Shown here piece after piece: positions 46,394 through 55,959 of a stretch of DNA of 64,000 bases. This DNA is from Verrucomicrobiota bacterium. GTDB taxonomy: Bacteria > Verrucomicrobiota > Verrucomicrobiia > Palsa-1439. How positions within the stretch are numbered: position 1 is the stretch's first letter; each line of letters begins with the position of its first letter. The notes beneath the pieces are model-generated. The model made no database searches. It had not been told where the DNA came from and saw only the letters and a list, made by a program, of their open reading frames with translations. The stretch covers positions 71,997 through 135,996 of the forward strand of contig PLZV01000020.1 in assembly GCA_003152315.1 (NCBI GenBank), written 5' to 3'. The position numbers were made by a program, and so were the translations under genes.

Positions 46394-48687
46394 CTTTGCC
46401 CCATTGGTTTGGATGCAGAAGTGGAGACGGGATCGCCGTAAATGATGCCGCGGCCGCCAGTGGCGAAATAGACGCGACCGTAAATGCGCGGGTCGCCGGT
46501 AACGTGGCTGACCCAGCCGTATTGGTGCTGGTCGTCATTGATGCGCAGCCACGTTGCTCCGTTGTCGTCGGAACGGAAGAGTGCCTGAACCTTGCCGACC
46601 TTGCCCGCGAGATACAACGCGGGCCAATCCCGGCCCGGCGCAGCCTTCCCAAACCCGAGCGAATAGGCTTCGTTGACCGCACTCAACTTCGTGAACGCGC
46701 TGCCCCCGTTTGTTGAGTGATAGAGACCGCCAGAGCGGAACGCGAGCCAAAGGTCGCCCTCGCAACCGGGCGTCGCATACAACACGCCGTCCGCGCCGCC
46801 GCTGCCGCCGAAACCGCCGGTGAAATCCGCTGCCTTTGGCAGTTCCGCTGCTCCCGCAACGAACGAGACGGCTCCGTTGGTGCTGGCGTAGAGCCGGCCG
46901 GTGTCTGAGTCAAAAGCATAGAATCGGGCGCGGTTGACGGAGTCGGCGACGACAGCCGGACGCGGGCCAAGTCCCAAACAGGCGACCCAGTTCGTCCCTT
47001 GGTCGGTGGAAAAGTGTGGAGTGCTGTGCCGCGGAGTCCAGACGATGGTTTTACCGTCGGCAGACAAGGCGATGCTGCCGGCCCCGCTGCTCTCGGGAGG
47101 TTCGGCGCCCAGCGCCTGCCAGCTCGTGCCGCCATCCAGCGAGATGGCCGCGCGGACGTGCTCGTTTCCGCCGTTGCCAGTACGGACAATGATTTGCGGA
47201 GTTCTCCCGGCGAAGGCGATGCTTTCGCTGTTGGGAAAGCGCGGCCCGGTGAACGTGCCCTGCTCGGGCGAGCGCGTGAGGTCATTGTGACGGAAGCCGT
47301 CCAGGTCCCCGAGCGCGCTCAGCAGGTGCGCGCCTTCGGGCGGACTAATCAATCCCAGTGGCACCGTTTCCTCAAGACCGTGATTGAAGAATTCCCAATG
47401 CGTGGGTCGCCCGGCGTCGGCGGCGGTTATGTTGCTGCAACTCCAGACACCGTAGCCGGTTGTGAACAGCACCTGATCCGGGTTGAACGGATTGATTTTG
47501 ATGTCACCCATCCAGTGCGGCGTTCGCGTCTTCGTGTAGGGTGCGCTGGAATGATCCCACTCCGTGCTTTCCTGCCAGAGTTGAGTCCAGTTCGCACCAC
47601 CGTTGGTGCTGCGGAAAATCAGGTCGTGCGGTCCCCAGTGGTAGAACGTCGTGGCCATGACCGTGGAAGGGTGCTGCGCGTCCACGGTGATGCAACCGTA
47701 ACCGAAACGCTGATCGGTGCCCGCCGGTTTGAGCGGCGTGATGTCGGTCCAGATGTTTTTCTTCGGATCGAATTTCCAAACGGCGCCGTCGGTCATGATG
47801 TTTGGGCCGGGCTCTCTGCCGTAGCTGGCGTAAATCATGCCGTCGGACGCCCGCACGAGGTGGTTGGGACGCAAACCCACCGGCTGACCCTCGACGGCCT
47901 GCCACGTGTTGCCGCCGTCGAGACTGCGGAAGGAATTTGTCGAAAACGTGGATGCGGCGGCATAAATCACGGGCGTCGGCTGGCCCGGTGTCCCGCTGGC
48001 CGGATCAAACAGAACGCAGACGATGCCCACCGGCTGCTGGCTGAAGTTGAACCGGCGGCGCGGACTTGCGGCGGCGTTGGTCGTCGCGGGTGGGGGACTG
48101 TTCGTCGGAAAGTTGGGAAAGCCTTCCGCTTTTTTCCACGTCGCGCCACGGTCGTCACTGCGCCACAGACCATCGCGCCGTGAACCGAAGAAGAGGATCT
48201 TGCCGTCGTTCGGGTCCACTGCCAGTCGTTCGCCGTTGAACCGGCCCGCCTCGTTGCCGCCCATCTTGAACGGCACGTCCGTTCGCGAGAAGGTTTTCCC
48301 GCGGTCGGATGAACGCAGGATGGCTGCGGGGCCACTGCTGTAGGTGCCGGCCGTCAGGTACACCCGGTCGACATCGGACGGATCGACGGCAAGGCTCTCG
48401 ATGCCCGTGAGGTTGACGTCTGCCATGCCAATCCAGTCGGTGATGGGTATCCATTTCGCTGCCACGGAGTCCCAGCGATACGCGCCGCCGACATCGGTAC
48501 GCGCGTACATCAAGCCCTTTTCGCGCGGGTGCATGATGATGCCGGTGACGAAGCCGCCGCCACCGATGACCACGTTCCGCCAGACGTAAGGCTCCGAACG
48601 GGGTGGGGCGGACGATTCCGCTCCGCGAGCACCAGCCAATCCGAGCGCCACAGCAGCAAGGCAAAGGAAGGAAAGTTGCGCCTTCAT
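46390..48687 (-). CDS. Secreted GH74 xyloglucanase
   Basis: A 765-residue enzyme with signal peptide MKAQLSFLCLAAVALGLAGARG, made of two seven-bladed propellers. The GH74 landmarks are VIGGGGFVTGIIMHPREKGLMYARTDVGGAYRWD (first catalytic Asp region), SLAVDPSDVDRVYLTAG, Asp-box repeats such as LRSSDRGKTFSRTDVPF and WRSDDRGATWKKAEGFP, and HWMGDIKINPFNPDQVLFTTGYGVW (second Asp region). GH74 enzymes cleave the xyloglucan backbone. This strongly supports xyloglucan as the target of the operon. It overlaps the GH2 stop and the start of the 44480 gene by four bases each, so the genes are translationally chained. Confidence 0.93.
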   Translation of the reverse strand: MKAQLSFLCLAAVALGLAGARGAESSAPPRSEPYVWRNVVIGGGGFVTGIIMHPREKGLMYARTDVGGAYRWDSVAAKWIPITDWIGMADVNLTGIESLAVDPSDVDRVYLTAGTYSSGPAAILRSSDRGKTFSRTDVPFKMGGNEAGRFNGERLAVDPNDGKILFFGSRRDGLWRSDDRGATWKKAEGFPNFPTNSPPPATTNAAASPRRRFNFSQQPVGIVCVLFDPASGTPGQPTPVIYAAASTFSTNSFRSLDGGNTWQAVEGQPVGLRPNHLVRASDGMIYASYGREPGPNIMTDGAVWKFDPKKNIWTDITPLKPAGTDQRFGYGCITVDAQHPSTVMATTFYHWGPHDLIFRSTNGGANWTQLWQESTEWDHSSAPYTKTRTPHWMGDIKINPFNPDQVLFTTGYGVWSCSNITAADAGRPTHWEFFNHGLEETVPLGLISPPEGAHLLSALGDLDGFRHNDLTRSPEQGTFTGPRFPNSESIAFAGRTPQIIVRTGNGGNEHVRAAISLDGGTSWQALGAEPPESSGAGSIALSADGKTIVWTPRHSTPHFSTDQGTNWVACLGLGPRPAVVADSVNRARFYAFDSDTGRLYASTNGAVSFVAGAAELPKAADFTGGFGGSGGADGVLYATPGCEGDLWLAFRSGGLYHSTNGGSAFTKLSAVNEAYSLGFGKAAPGRDWPALYLAGKVGKVQALFRSDDNGATWLRINDDQHQYGWVSHVTGDPRIYGRVYFATGGRGIIYGDPVSTSASKPMGQR

Positions 48688-51638
48688 CGGAGTTCGGCCC
48701 GCGATGCCGCCGGTTGCTCCTGCAGTTTCATTAAGCCGTCGGCCACACCCTGCGATTTGGCAGTGAGCGTGATTTCGCCGGGCTGACCGGTGGATTGCAC
48801 GATCACCTGCGCAAGCCCGTTGAACAGACTGCGTTTCCAGGGGGCCGGCGGAATGGTCATGCGGACCAATCCTGGACTGCCCTGGCTGCCGTCTTGTCCA
48901 CCGCGATTTCCCTGCACCCCAGCGACCACAATGGCAATCATGTTCTTGCCGGGGCGGAACGTATCGGCAGCGAGGTCGATCTCCCGATCGGCGCTTTCAC
49001 GCGAGACATCTTCCGCAATTCGCTGGCCATTGAGATAAACCGATTGCTGCTCACCGAGATTGCGCAATACCAGCTTCAATGACGTCCCTCCAGTGTCTTG
49101 CGGCCCATTGAAGTCGGCGCGATACACGGTGGTTCGTGTTGGTTGGTTGGTGTCATCGTGGTGTTCGCCACGGCGTCCATCGAACGCCGTCTGCCAACTC
49201 GTGTCGTCGAAATCAAACGCGACTTCCGCGAGGTTCGTGGCACTGTCCACGGCTTTCATGCGCCAACGGGTGAGAGGCAGCGAGCTGACGCTTTCGACGT
49301 ATTGATCCGGCTCGTGCGCTGAAGGATCGCCGTTGCCGACGCCGATGATTTTGCCCGGGCCTGTAATGTCAAACGTGATGACATTGTTGGCTGTCGGCAC
49401 CATCCGATTTTGCGCGTCGTTAACTTGCACGGTGGTGACCGAGACGTCTTCACCATCGGCCTTCAGTGTGGCTCGATGCGGCGTAAGTTGAATAGCCGTC
49501 GGTTCGCCGGTGGTTTCGACTTTCGTGGTGAGGGTTTCATTGCCGCCGGTGTAACCGCGCGCGAGCAGCGTACCGGGCGCGTATTTCACCTTCCACTCAA
49601 GGTGCGAGTTTTTCTTCATCGTCTTGCGGCCCTGGCTCTGGCCATTGAGGAAGAGTTCGACCTCCTCGCAATTACTCTGCGCCCAAACGTCAATCTCCTG
49701 TCCCTCCCTGCCCGGCCAATTCCAATGCGGCAGCAAGTGCAGAACGGGATGATCCGACCACCACGCCTGGTAATAGTAAAAATTGTCCTTGGGAAAACCG
49801 CAGGTGTCGAGGATGCCGAATTGCGAACTGATCGCCGGCCAATCGAACGGCGTCATCTCACCGCGATAATCAAACCCGGTCCACTCGAAAAGGCCTGCCA
49901 CATACGACCGGTCGGCGTAGTGGGTCCACGCCTTCTCCGCCTGCGCGCCCCAGTCGGGCTTGTTCACATCGTAAGCCGTTAAGTGTTGATGGGCGCGGTC
50001 CTCGACATAGATGCCGCGTGTCGAGAAAGTGCTCGCCTCTTCCGTGGCCACGGAGGGTTTGTTGGGAAACTGCCGATGCTGTTCGTCGGTGTCTCCGTGC
50101 GTGAAGTAGTTGAAGCCCATCACATCAACGCTGAGCGAGTTGCCCCGACCCCAGCCGCCGCTGTTGGCGACGGTGAAGCGGCGCGTGGGATCGAGGCGCT
50201 GCGCGAAGGTCTGCATCGTCTGGGTGATGCGCGTGCCTTTTTCGTTGCCTTCGATGGCCCATTCCTCGTTGCCGAGGGACCAGATGACGACGCAGGGATG
50301 ATTGCGGTCGCGGAGAATGAGCCGTTCGAGTTCGCCCAACTGGTGAGGATTGATGCCATACTCGCGGTTCTCGTCCATGACCAACATGCCGAGACGATCA
50401 CAGGCGTCGAGCAACTCCGTCGTGGGTGCGTTGTGGCTGGTGCGAAGCGCGTTCGACCCCATCTTCTTGAGTTGCTCGATGCGGAAGGTGTTGAGTTCGT
50501 CCGGCACAGCCACCCCGACGCCCGCGTGATCCTGATGACAACAAGTTCCCTTCAACTCCACCCGTTTGCCGTTCAGGAAAAACCCTTCGTTAGCGTCCCA
50601 GCGGATCGTGCGGATGCCGAAGGGCGTTTCGTAGTGGTCCACCACTTTGTCTCCCTGGCGAATCGAAGTGACGAGCTTGTGCAGATAAGGCGTTTCGACC
50701 GACCAGAGTTTCGGGTTCGACACCTTGAGGACGGAAGAAATCTCCGTCGTAGCGCCCGGCTGGAGCGAGAGATTCTTCACCCTGCCGCTGGCGACGGACT
50801 GGCCTTCGGCGTTCAGAACCGATTGCTCGACTTCAAACGAGGCGTCTTTCGCCGAATCATTGTTGACGGTGACGCGCGCCGTCACGTCGGCGGAGTCGTT
50901 CTTCACTTCAGTCGTGACAAACGTGCCCCACTTGGCGACATGCAGCGGCGCGGTCTTGGTGAGCCAGACGTGACGATAAATGCCCGCGCCTTCGTAGAAC
51001 CAGCCTTCTTCAAGCGTGGCGTCCACGCGCACGGCAATAACATTGTCGCCGCCGTAATTGAGATAATCAGTGATATTATAGCCAAACGGACTGTAACCGC
51101 TCGGCTCGCGGCCGAGGTAGAATCCGTTGACCCAAACCTGCGAGTCGCGGAACGCGCCGTCGAAATCAATCGTGATATGCCGGCCAAGATCGGTCGCGGG
51201 GATGAAAAATCTCTTGCGGTACCAGCCGACGCTCGTCTCCGGAAAGTTCTTTCCGATGGCTTTGTAACCGTGACTGCTGCTGCCGCGGCTGCTGAAGGAA
51301 ACTTCCGCGGCCCAATCGTGCGGCAGATTCAACGTGCGCCAGCCGCGGTCGTCGAAGTCTGCCGACGCCGCGCCGGCACCGTAGCCCGCCTTGGCGAGAT
51401 ACGTGAAGAAATTGTTGGACGGGTCAAAATCCTTTGCCGGATCGGTGGCGTGGCCAAACGCAAAACGCCAATTGAAATCCATCAGCAAGTGCTCCCGCCC
51501 GCCTGAGCTTTGCGAATCCTGAGCGCGTGTCCGCGGAATTGCGGCGGCGGCCAGCGCGAAAAAGAGCGCCGCGAAGGCAAAACCACTTCTGCGCGCGTGC
51601 AAAGCGCAGCGATGACTTTTGTCACCCGATGTTTTCAT
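48684..51638 (-). CDS. GH2 beta-galactosidase, secreted
   Basis: A 984-residue retaining hydrolase with an N-terminal signal containing ARRSGFAFAALFFALAAAA, a possible twin-arginine-like signal. N-terminal GH2 sugar-binding domain: LMDFNWRFAFGHATDP, RTLNLPHDWAAEVSF, GWYRKRFFIP, FDGAFRDSQVWVNGFYLGREPSGYSPF. The barrel holds the acid/base Glu in VIWSLGNEEW and the nucleophile Glu in AGLFEWTGFDYRGEMTPFDWP. C-terminal domains follow, including a jelly-roll-like one (SVYLNGQRIAEDVSRES). It likely removes beta-galactose from xyloglucan side chains. It starts 14 bases after the GH31 stop and is coupled to GH74. Confidence 0.9.
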   Translation of the reverse strand: MKTSGDKSHRCALHARRSGFAFAALFFALAAAAIPRTRAQDSQSSGGREHLLMDFNWRFAFGHATDPAKDFDPSNNFFTYLAKAGYGAGAASADFDDRGWRTLNLPHDWAAEVSFSSRGSSSHGYKAIGKNFPETSVGWYRKRFFIPATDLGRHITIDFDGAFRDSQVWVNGFYLGREPSGYSPFGYNITDYLNYGGDNVIAVRVDATLEEGWFYEGAGIYRHVWLTKTAPLHVAKWGTFVTTEVKNDSADVTARVTVNNDSAKDASFEVEQSVLNAEGQSVASGRVKNLSLQPGATTEISSVLKVSNPKLWSVETPYLHKLVTSIRQGDKVVDHYETPFGIRTIRWDANEGFFLNGKRVELKGTCCHQDHAGVGVAVPDELNTFRIEQLKKMGSNALRTSHNAPTTELLDACDRLGMLVMDENREYGINPHQLGELERLILRDRNHPCVVIWSLGNEEWAIEGNEKGTRITQTMQTFAQRLDPTRRFTVANSGGWGRGNSLSVDVMGFNYFTHGDTDEQHRQFPNKPSVATEEASTFSTRGIYVEDRAHQHLTAYDVNKPDWGAQAEKAWTHYADRSYVAGLFEWTGFDYRGEMTPFDWPAISSQFGILDTCGFPKDNFYYYQAWWSDHPVLHLLPHWNWPGREGQEIDVWAQSNCEEVELFLNGQSQGRKTMKKNSHLEWKVKYAPGTLLARGYTGGNETLTTKVETTGEPTAIQLTPHRATLKADGEDVSVTTVQVNDAQNRMVPTANNVITFDITGPGKIIGVGNGDPSAHEPDQYVESVSSLPLTRWRMKAVDSATNLAEVAFDFDDTSWQTAFDGRRGEHHDDTNQPTRTTVYRADFNGPQDTGGTSLKLVLRNLGEQQSVYLNGQRIAEDVSRESADREIDLAADTFRPGKNMIAIVVAGVQGNRGGQDGSQGSPGLVRMTIPPAPWKRSLFNGLAQVIVQSTGQPGEITLTAKSQGVADGLMKLQEQPAASRAELR

Positions 51639-51652
51639 TTTCAGCGAGAGCC

Positions 51653-54082
51653 TCAGCGGTCTTCCGAATTGTGGATTTTCCAGGTGACCTTGCCCGCGAG
51701 CGGATCGCTGACGAGCTTGAATTCGCGGCCTTGTTTTGTCAGCGAGAACAGGTGGAGCGTGTTATCCGACGGCAGGCAAACAAGTCCGTTGACCGTCCTC
51801 GCATCTTTCGCGAAAACGACGAGATCAAGTTTCGACCAGTCCATTTGCGTCGTGGATTGCGCGAGCTGGATTTGTGGAATCGCCGTGCCGTCGCGTACAA
51901 GCATCACCACGGGAAGTTTACCGGCTTCAATTTTCTGCCAGCCGCCCGGGTAATTCTTCCCGTTCTGGTAATCAATCCAGGTTCCCGGCGGCAGATAAAC
52001 CTCGCGCGCCGTGTCGGCTTCGTGCATGAGTGGCGCAACGAGAATGCTCGAACCATAAAGATATTCGTCGTCCACGAGCCAGGAGCCGGGATCGTTGGGA
52101 AATTCGATGAACAGCGCGCGCACCATCGGCAGGCCGTGTTCGGAACAATCCCTGGCCTGGGCATAAACGTAGGGCATGAGGCGATACTTCAACTCGTCAA
52201 TCGCGCGAAACTCGTTCAGGAAATCATCGCCGTAATTCCACGGTTCCTTCGGCGCAAGGCCGTGGCAGCGGCTATGGGAACTCAACATGCCGAACGCGAG
52301 CCAGCGGGCGAAGAGATCCTTGTCCATGTTCGCGACGGAGTTGGCCGTGAAACCGCCGACATCGTGGCTCCAGAAGGAAAAGCCCGAAAGACCGAAGGAC
52401 AGGCCGCCGCGCAATTCGGCGGCCATACCCTGGTCGGTGCTTTCCGCGTCCCCACCCCAATGGATCGGATAGCGCTGGCTTCCGGCCCAGGCGCTACGCG
52501 CCCAAATGATGTGTTCGCCGGTGGTTTTCAACGTGACGTCCGCGACGGCCTTGTTGTAGCGCAGCGGATACAAATTGTGTTCGTAAAAACCGGTGCGGCC
52601 ATCGGCAAAAATCCCGTTCTTCGGCGCGGCCTCGCCGAAATCCACCTTGATCGCGCCGACGCCCATCTGCAAAAGATTCGCCAGCTTGGCTTGATACCAC
52701 TCGACCGCGGCGGGATTGGAAAAATCCAAAACGGCATCTTCGTAAGGCAGATTTCCTTTCGCGTCCCGCACGACAAGGTTTTTCTCCAGGAGCTCGGGGA
52801 AAAGTTTGTTTTTCGGCACGAAGTACGGCAGTTGCCACAGCGAGATGTGGAAACCGTCGTTCTTCAAATCCGAAATCATCTTTTGCGGATCGGTGAAGCG
52901 TGAGGTGGAGAATTGATAATCGCATCGCCAGTCGGTCTCGAACCATCCGGTGTCGAGATGGATCACGTCGCAGGGGATTTTATTTTCGCGCAGTTGCGCC
53001 GCGACGTCGCGCACCTGTTTCTCGCTCGAATAGGTACACCGGCTCATCCACAAGCCAAACGACCACAGCGGCGGCGTGGGCGATTTGCCGGTAAGCGTGG
53101 TGTATTCGTCGAGGATGTCCTTGGGCGAGCCGAGAAAAACGAACAAATCGACTTCGTCATCGCCGATCATCAGCGCGTTGACGCCGCTGAAGGAATTTCC
53201 GAAATCGCAGGTGATCGGCGTCGTCGTATGTAGGAACATGCCGTAGCCACGGCTGCTCATGAAAAACGGAATCGGTTTGTACATCTCTGGATTTTGAATT
53301 CCGTTCGCGTCACCAGTCCACAGCACAATTTTTTGGCCACGTTTGTCCAGACCGCTGAACGACTCGCCGCAGCCGTAGATTTTTTCGCCGGGAGACAGCG
53401 TGAACGCGGCATTGAAGCTGCGCGAGTAATCCTCCGCGCGTCGCACGAAGGCAAACGGCAGGATCGGCGTGAACGAGGTTCTGTTATCCGACGTGTGGTC
53501 GGTCCTGGTTAGAAGTTTTCCTGTCGCGTCGCGGATTTCAATGTGCCACGGATTTTCCAAAATCGTTACGGAACCGAATTGACTGGAGTAGCGATGGCCG
53601 CCCTCGGCCTTTGAGTATTGCCATGAATCATCCTTCGGCACCGGCTCGGCGAGCATCAATGTGTCGGTCTGCTTCGCAAACTGCGGTCCGCTGGTGAGGC
53701 GAATTCGCATGGTCCTGGGGGAAACGAATTCGACGGAGAACGGCAGCAGCGGACTGGCTTCGTATTCGTTGGCGGGAAACTCGTTTGGTTCAACCGGCCT
53801 AAGGACCGCGAGCATGTTATCGAAAGCCTGCCGAGTGGAATACTGGGCGCGTTGGTAACGTATTTTGCCCGAATGTGTGGCGGGATCGAATTCAGCGAGC
53901 CGATCGGCCAGATAGTAGGTGTGTGAGAAATTCCGGAAGTCGCCACTGACATCCACCGGCTCGTTGAGCAGGGCCAGGGCCGGGCTGGCAGCAATGAGCA
54001 ACTGGAGCGCGCAGACCGGCGCGCGGAAGCGCCTGGCAAACGACTTGAACGTCCGGCGGGCCGGCAGGGTCCTTTGCATCAT
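51653..54082 (-). CDS. GH31 alpha-xylosidase (YicI-like), secreted; 5' end overlaps a family X relic
   Basis: About 809 residues. The signal peptide region MMQRTLPARRTFKSFARRFRAPVCALQLLIAASPALA is unusually Arg-rich. The GH31 core is clear: LWSFGLWMSRCTYSSEKQVRDVAAQLRENKIPCDVIHLDTGWFE, nucleophile Asp in AIKVDFGEAAP, HIIWARSAWAGSQRYPIHWGGDAESTDQG with the acid/base Asp, and FSFWSHDVGGF. The KVDFGE form matches YicI-type alpha-xylosidases rather than alpha-glucosidases. The first ATG is at 54082; an in-frame TTG at 54112 is less likely. In another frame the same DNA (54012-54160) encodes a relic of family X, so the signal-peptide region lies on recycled sequence. First gene of the GH31-GH2-GH74 operon. 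Confidence 0.88.
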   Translation of the reverse strand: MMQRTLPARRTFKSFARRFRAPVCALQLLIAASPALALLNEPVDVSGDFRNFSHTYYLADRLAEFDPATHSGKIRYQRAQYSTRQAFDNMLAVLRPVEPNEFPANEYEASPLLPFSVEFVSPRTMRIRLTSGPQFAKQTDTLMLAEPVPKDDSWQYSKAEGGHRYSSQFGSVTILENPWHIEIRDATGKLLTRTDHTSDNRTSFTPILPFAFVRRAEDYSRSFNAAFTLSPGEKIYGCGESFSGLDKRGQKIVLWTGDANGIQNPEMYKPIPFFMSSRGYGMFLHTTTPITCDFGNSFSGVNALMIGDDEVDLFVFLGSPKDILDEYTTLTGKSPTPPLWSFGLWMSRCTYSSEKQVRDVAAQLRENKIPCDVIHLDTGWFETDWRCDYQFSTSRFTDPQKMISDLKNDGFHISLWQLPYFVPKNKLFPELLEKNLVVRDAKGNLPYEDAVLDFSNPAAVEWYQAKLANLLQMGVGAIKVDFGEAAPKNGIFADGRTGFYEHNLYPLRYNKAVADVTLKTTGEHIIWARSAWAGSQRYPIHWGGDAESTDQGMAAELRGGLSFGLSGFSFWSHDVGGFTANSVANMDKDLFARWLAFGMLSSHSRCHGLAPKEPWNYGDDFLNEFRAIDELKYRLMPYVYAQARDCSEHGLPMVRALFIEFPNDPGSWLVDDEYLYGSSILVAPLMHEADTAREVYLPPGTWIDYQNGKNYPGGWQKIEAGKLPVVMLVRDGTAIPQIQLAQSTTQMDWSKLDLVVFAKDARTVNGLVCLPSDNTLHLFSLTKQGREFKLVSDPLAGKVTWKIHNSEDR

Positions 54083-54160
54083 CAGCGGGCCGACCCCACA
54101 TTCGCATGACAATATTCGATCCGAAGAATGGCCGCTCGCTGAAGAGCTTGACGGCTCGTC
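54012..54160 (-). pseudogene. Relic of a third family X gene, overlapped by GH31 signal peptide
   Basis: In the frame not used by GH31, minus-strand DNA reads AVKLF...GSNIVMRMWGRPADDAKDPAGPPDVQVVCQALPRAGL. It aligns with the family X core (MWGPPSDD...GGPPDVLAMCQAL.KAGL) at about half of the positions. The N-terminal anchor is lost, and nothing recognisable follows the CQAL...GL segment. The GH31 ATG at 54082 lies inside this relic. Confidence 0.72.
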
Positions 54161-54217
54161 AAACCCGTCCGGCCCAAATTGCCGAAACCGTTCATGGGAG
54201 GTGTTGCCACGGGCGCG

Positions 54218-54448
54218 TTAATTGTCACTCGCCGTTGGCGTCCACATGCCAAACGGCTGTCCCGGCGTCCCGCCGACCTTCTTGGTTTTGCCGAGAGTCT
54301 GCCGCGGTGTGAGCCATTGCACGTGGCCGTCAACAGAAGCGCCGCCAAAATGCCGACTAATAGCGATCACTACCAGTAGTTCGATCAGTGTGAACCCTGT
54401 ACGAGTGTTTCGAACTCCCCTGATTGGATTTCGCATATTCAACCTCAT
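54218..54448 (-). pseudogene. Internally deleted pseudopilin gene
   Basis: The 76-residue frame joins a normal prepilin N-terminus ([15 protein letters not shown]) to the last part of the neighbouring pseudopilins ([15 protein letters not shown]...[17 protein letters not shown]). The full copy at 55138-55959 has about 220 residues between these parts. At the joint an extra G shifts IIGILAA into ISRHFGGAS before the frame is restored at VDGHV. The His of H-X9-DG is missing, so it is most likely dead, though still open. Confidence 0.8.
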
Positions 54449-54455
54449 TTATGTC

Positions 54456-55103
54456 TTATCCGCCCAGCTCTGACACAGTCTCCGGGGTGACAAACAAATA
54501 ATACTTGTCAAACCATTCCTGAGTCGTCTTTGGTGGACGGTTGTTCGAGGCCGATGCGTCAGGAGACAAAATCGCCCCATCCAGAACTCCCTCTTTAAGA
54601 AGTGGCTGCGCGGTCTCTGCTTCGGCGAAACGGACGACGATCAATTTTGGGCGCCGTTTGGGTAATTCCCGGATGTTATCCGCGTTCAACCGGGGGGAGC
54701 CGATAAATGATATCAGGGCGTCCACCTGCGGATAATGTTCCAGTACCGCGCGATAGTTCTCGGCCGTCCATATAAGCCTGCCTGGTACGCGGACCGGAGG
54801 AACACTGTTCTTTTCCACTACGTGCAGTCCGTCCTTCTCAAACGCCTGACACATGGCTAGAACATCCGGCGGGCCGCCAATGTGAAGTGCGTCATCGCTG
54901 GGTGGACCCCACATTAACACAACAACGTTCCCGTGCCCTCCCAGCTGATGTGAAACTTTCTCCGCTGTGCCCTGAATGTAGGCTTGGAATAAACTCTGAA
55001 CGGAGCTGTCAACGAACTTCGGCGCAGTGAAGAACTTGTACAGCATCACTCCCGAAAGGGCGATCGCCAGAAGCACCCCGATCATGAGACGTCGTTGGCT
55101 CAT
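54456..55103 (-). CDS. Membrane-anchored family X protein (copy 2)
   Basis: A 215-residue protein, collinear with copy 1 (43488-44135). Anchor LMIGVLLAIALSGVMLYKFF, then LGGHGNVVVLMWGPPSDDALHIGGPPDVLAMCQAFEKDGLHVV, the LIWTAENYRAVLEHY segment, ALISFIGSPRLNADNIRELP, RPKLIVVRFAEAETAQPLLKEGVLDGAIL, and QEWFDKYYLFVTPETVSELGG. Roughly 60 percent of positions agree with copy 1 by eye. The SD-like GGAGG is nine bases before ATG. It starts 34 bases after the pseudopilin stop (55138) and ends just before the deleted pseudopilin. Family and function unknown; outward-facing location is inferred from the anchor. Confidence 0.82.
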   Translation of the reverse strand: MSQRRLMIGVLLAIALSGVMLYKFFTAPKFVDSSVQSLFQAYIQGTAEKVSHQLGGHGNVVVLMWGPPSDDALHIGGPPDVLAMCQAFEKDGLHVVEKNSVPPVRVPGRLIWTAENYRAVLEHYPQVDALISFIGSPRLNADNIRELPKRRPKLIVVRFAEAETAQPLLKEGVLDGAILSPDASASNNRPPKTTQEWFDKYYLFVTPETVSELGG

Positions 55104-55137
55104 CGAACCTGGCCTCCGCTCGAATTACCGCAGGCCC

Positions 55138-55959
55138 TCATTGGGTATTATCGCTTGCTGTTGGCGTCCACATGCCAAACGGTTGTCCCGGCGTCCCCAA
55201 GGTCTTCCCAGCTTTACCGAGCGTCTGCCAAATGGTGAGCCATTGCACATGTCCATCAACAAACAGATAATTCCAGCCTCCCGAATGCCATGGGCGGGAA
55301 TACGGGTCACCGCTCTGCGTCTGGCCAAACGGAAATCCGTTATTGCAGTACGGACTATAAGGCCCCACCGTCGAGTCCGGGCAGCCACAATCAGAGGCAG
55401 CCTGATATCCGTAATTGTTGGACAGGTTGGGATGTTCGGCGACCGCGATCGTACCCGACGGATCGCCAATGGCCGCCAGACTGACTCCCAAGCCGAGTCC
55501 TCCCGATAGTGGTGTCATCATTTTTAGATATCCTGAATCATCCAAGTCGATGTTGATCGAGTACGACCGGGGCGAGGCGGGCTGATTGTTATGCGTCTTC
55601 ATATCCATGGGACACTGCCAGACTTTGGCCCACCTGGTATCATTTACCGCGGCAGCACTGGAAACATTCCTGCCGGCCATGTAGGGCGATAGCAGACTAT
55701 CAAACGATGGCGTGGTGCCGTCGGCCCATTTCGCCGTCGCCGGCGGGAACCAGTCATTAAAATCGGACGAGTACATCTCCAACGCGATGCCGATCTGCTT
55801 CAGGTTGCTGACACAAAGCGCCGCCCGCCCTTTGTCCCGCGCTTTGTTCAGGGCCGGCAACAGCATCGCCGCCAAAATGCCGATGATGGCGATCACCACC
55901 AACAGTTCAATGAGGGTGAAAGCGGCTCGCGCGTTTCGACTGCCAGACTCCATACGCAT
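55138..55959 (-). CDS. Pseudopilin-like protein with H-X9-DG motif (copy 2)
   Basis: About 273 residues. [60 protein letters not shown] gives a prepilin leader, processing site and helix. The globular part contains [38 protein letters not shown], a Cys-rich CGCPD and [19 protein letters not shown] (H-X9-DG). It is closely related to the next gene upstream (56159-57076), even in the segment before [10 protein letters not shown] at 55959 or 55953 are the likely starts; the homologous upstream segment has no ATG here. Its role may be as a minor fibre or secretion pseudopilin; no assembly genes are nearby. Confidence 0.82.
   Translation of the reverse strand: MRMESGSRNARAAFTLIELLVVIAIIGILAAMLLPALNKARDKGRAALCVSNLKQIGIALEMYSSDFNDWFPPATAKWADGTTPSFDSLLSPYMAGRNVSSAAAVNDTRWAKVWQCPMDMKTHNNQPASPRSYSINIDLDDSGYLKMMTPLSGGLGLGVSLAAIGDPSGTIAVAEHPNLSNNYGYQAASDCGCPDSTVGPYSPYCNNGFPFGQTQSGDPYSRPWHSGGWNYLFVDGHVQWLTIWQTLGKAGKTLGTPGQPFGMWTPTASDNTQ

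Noticed and set aside
49983-51506. 507-codon plus-strand frame opposite the GH2 gene
   Set aside because: Shadow frame in GC-rich coding DNA, composition unlike a folded protein, no ribosome site.
30652-54082. SusC/SusD-type polysaccharide utilisation locus
   Set aside because: No TonB-dependent receptor or SusD-like gene is present, so the Bacteroidetes-style name does not apply.
54082-54112. TTG start for GH31 at 54112
   Set aside because: ATG-ATG at 54082 gives a sufficient export leader; the extra ten residues have no support and lie on the family X relic.
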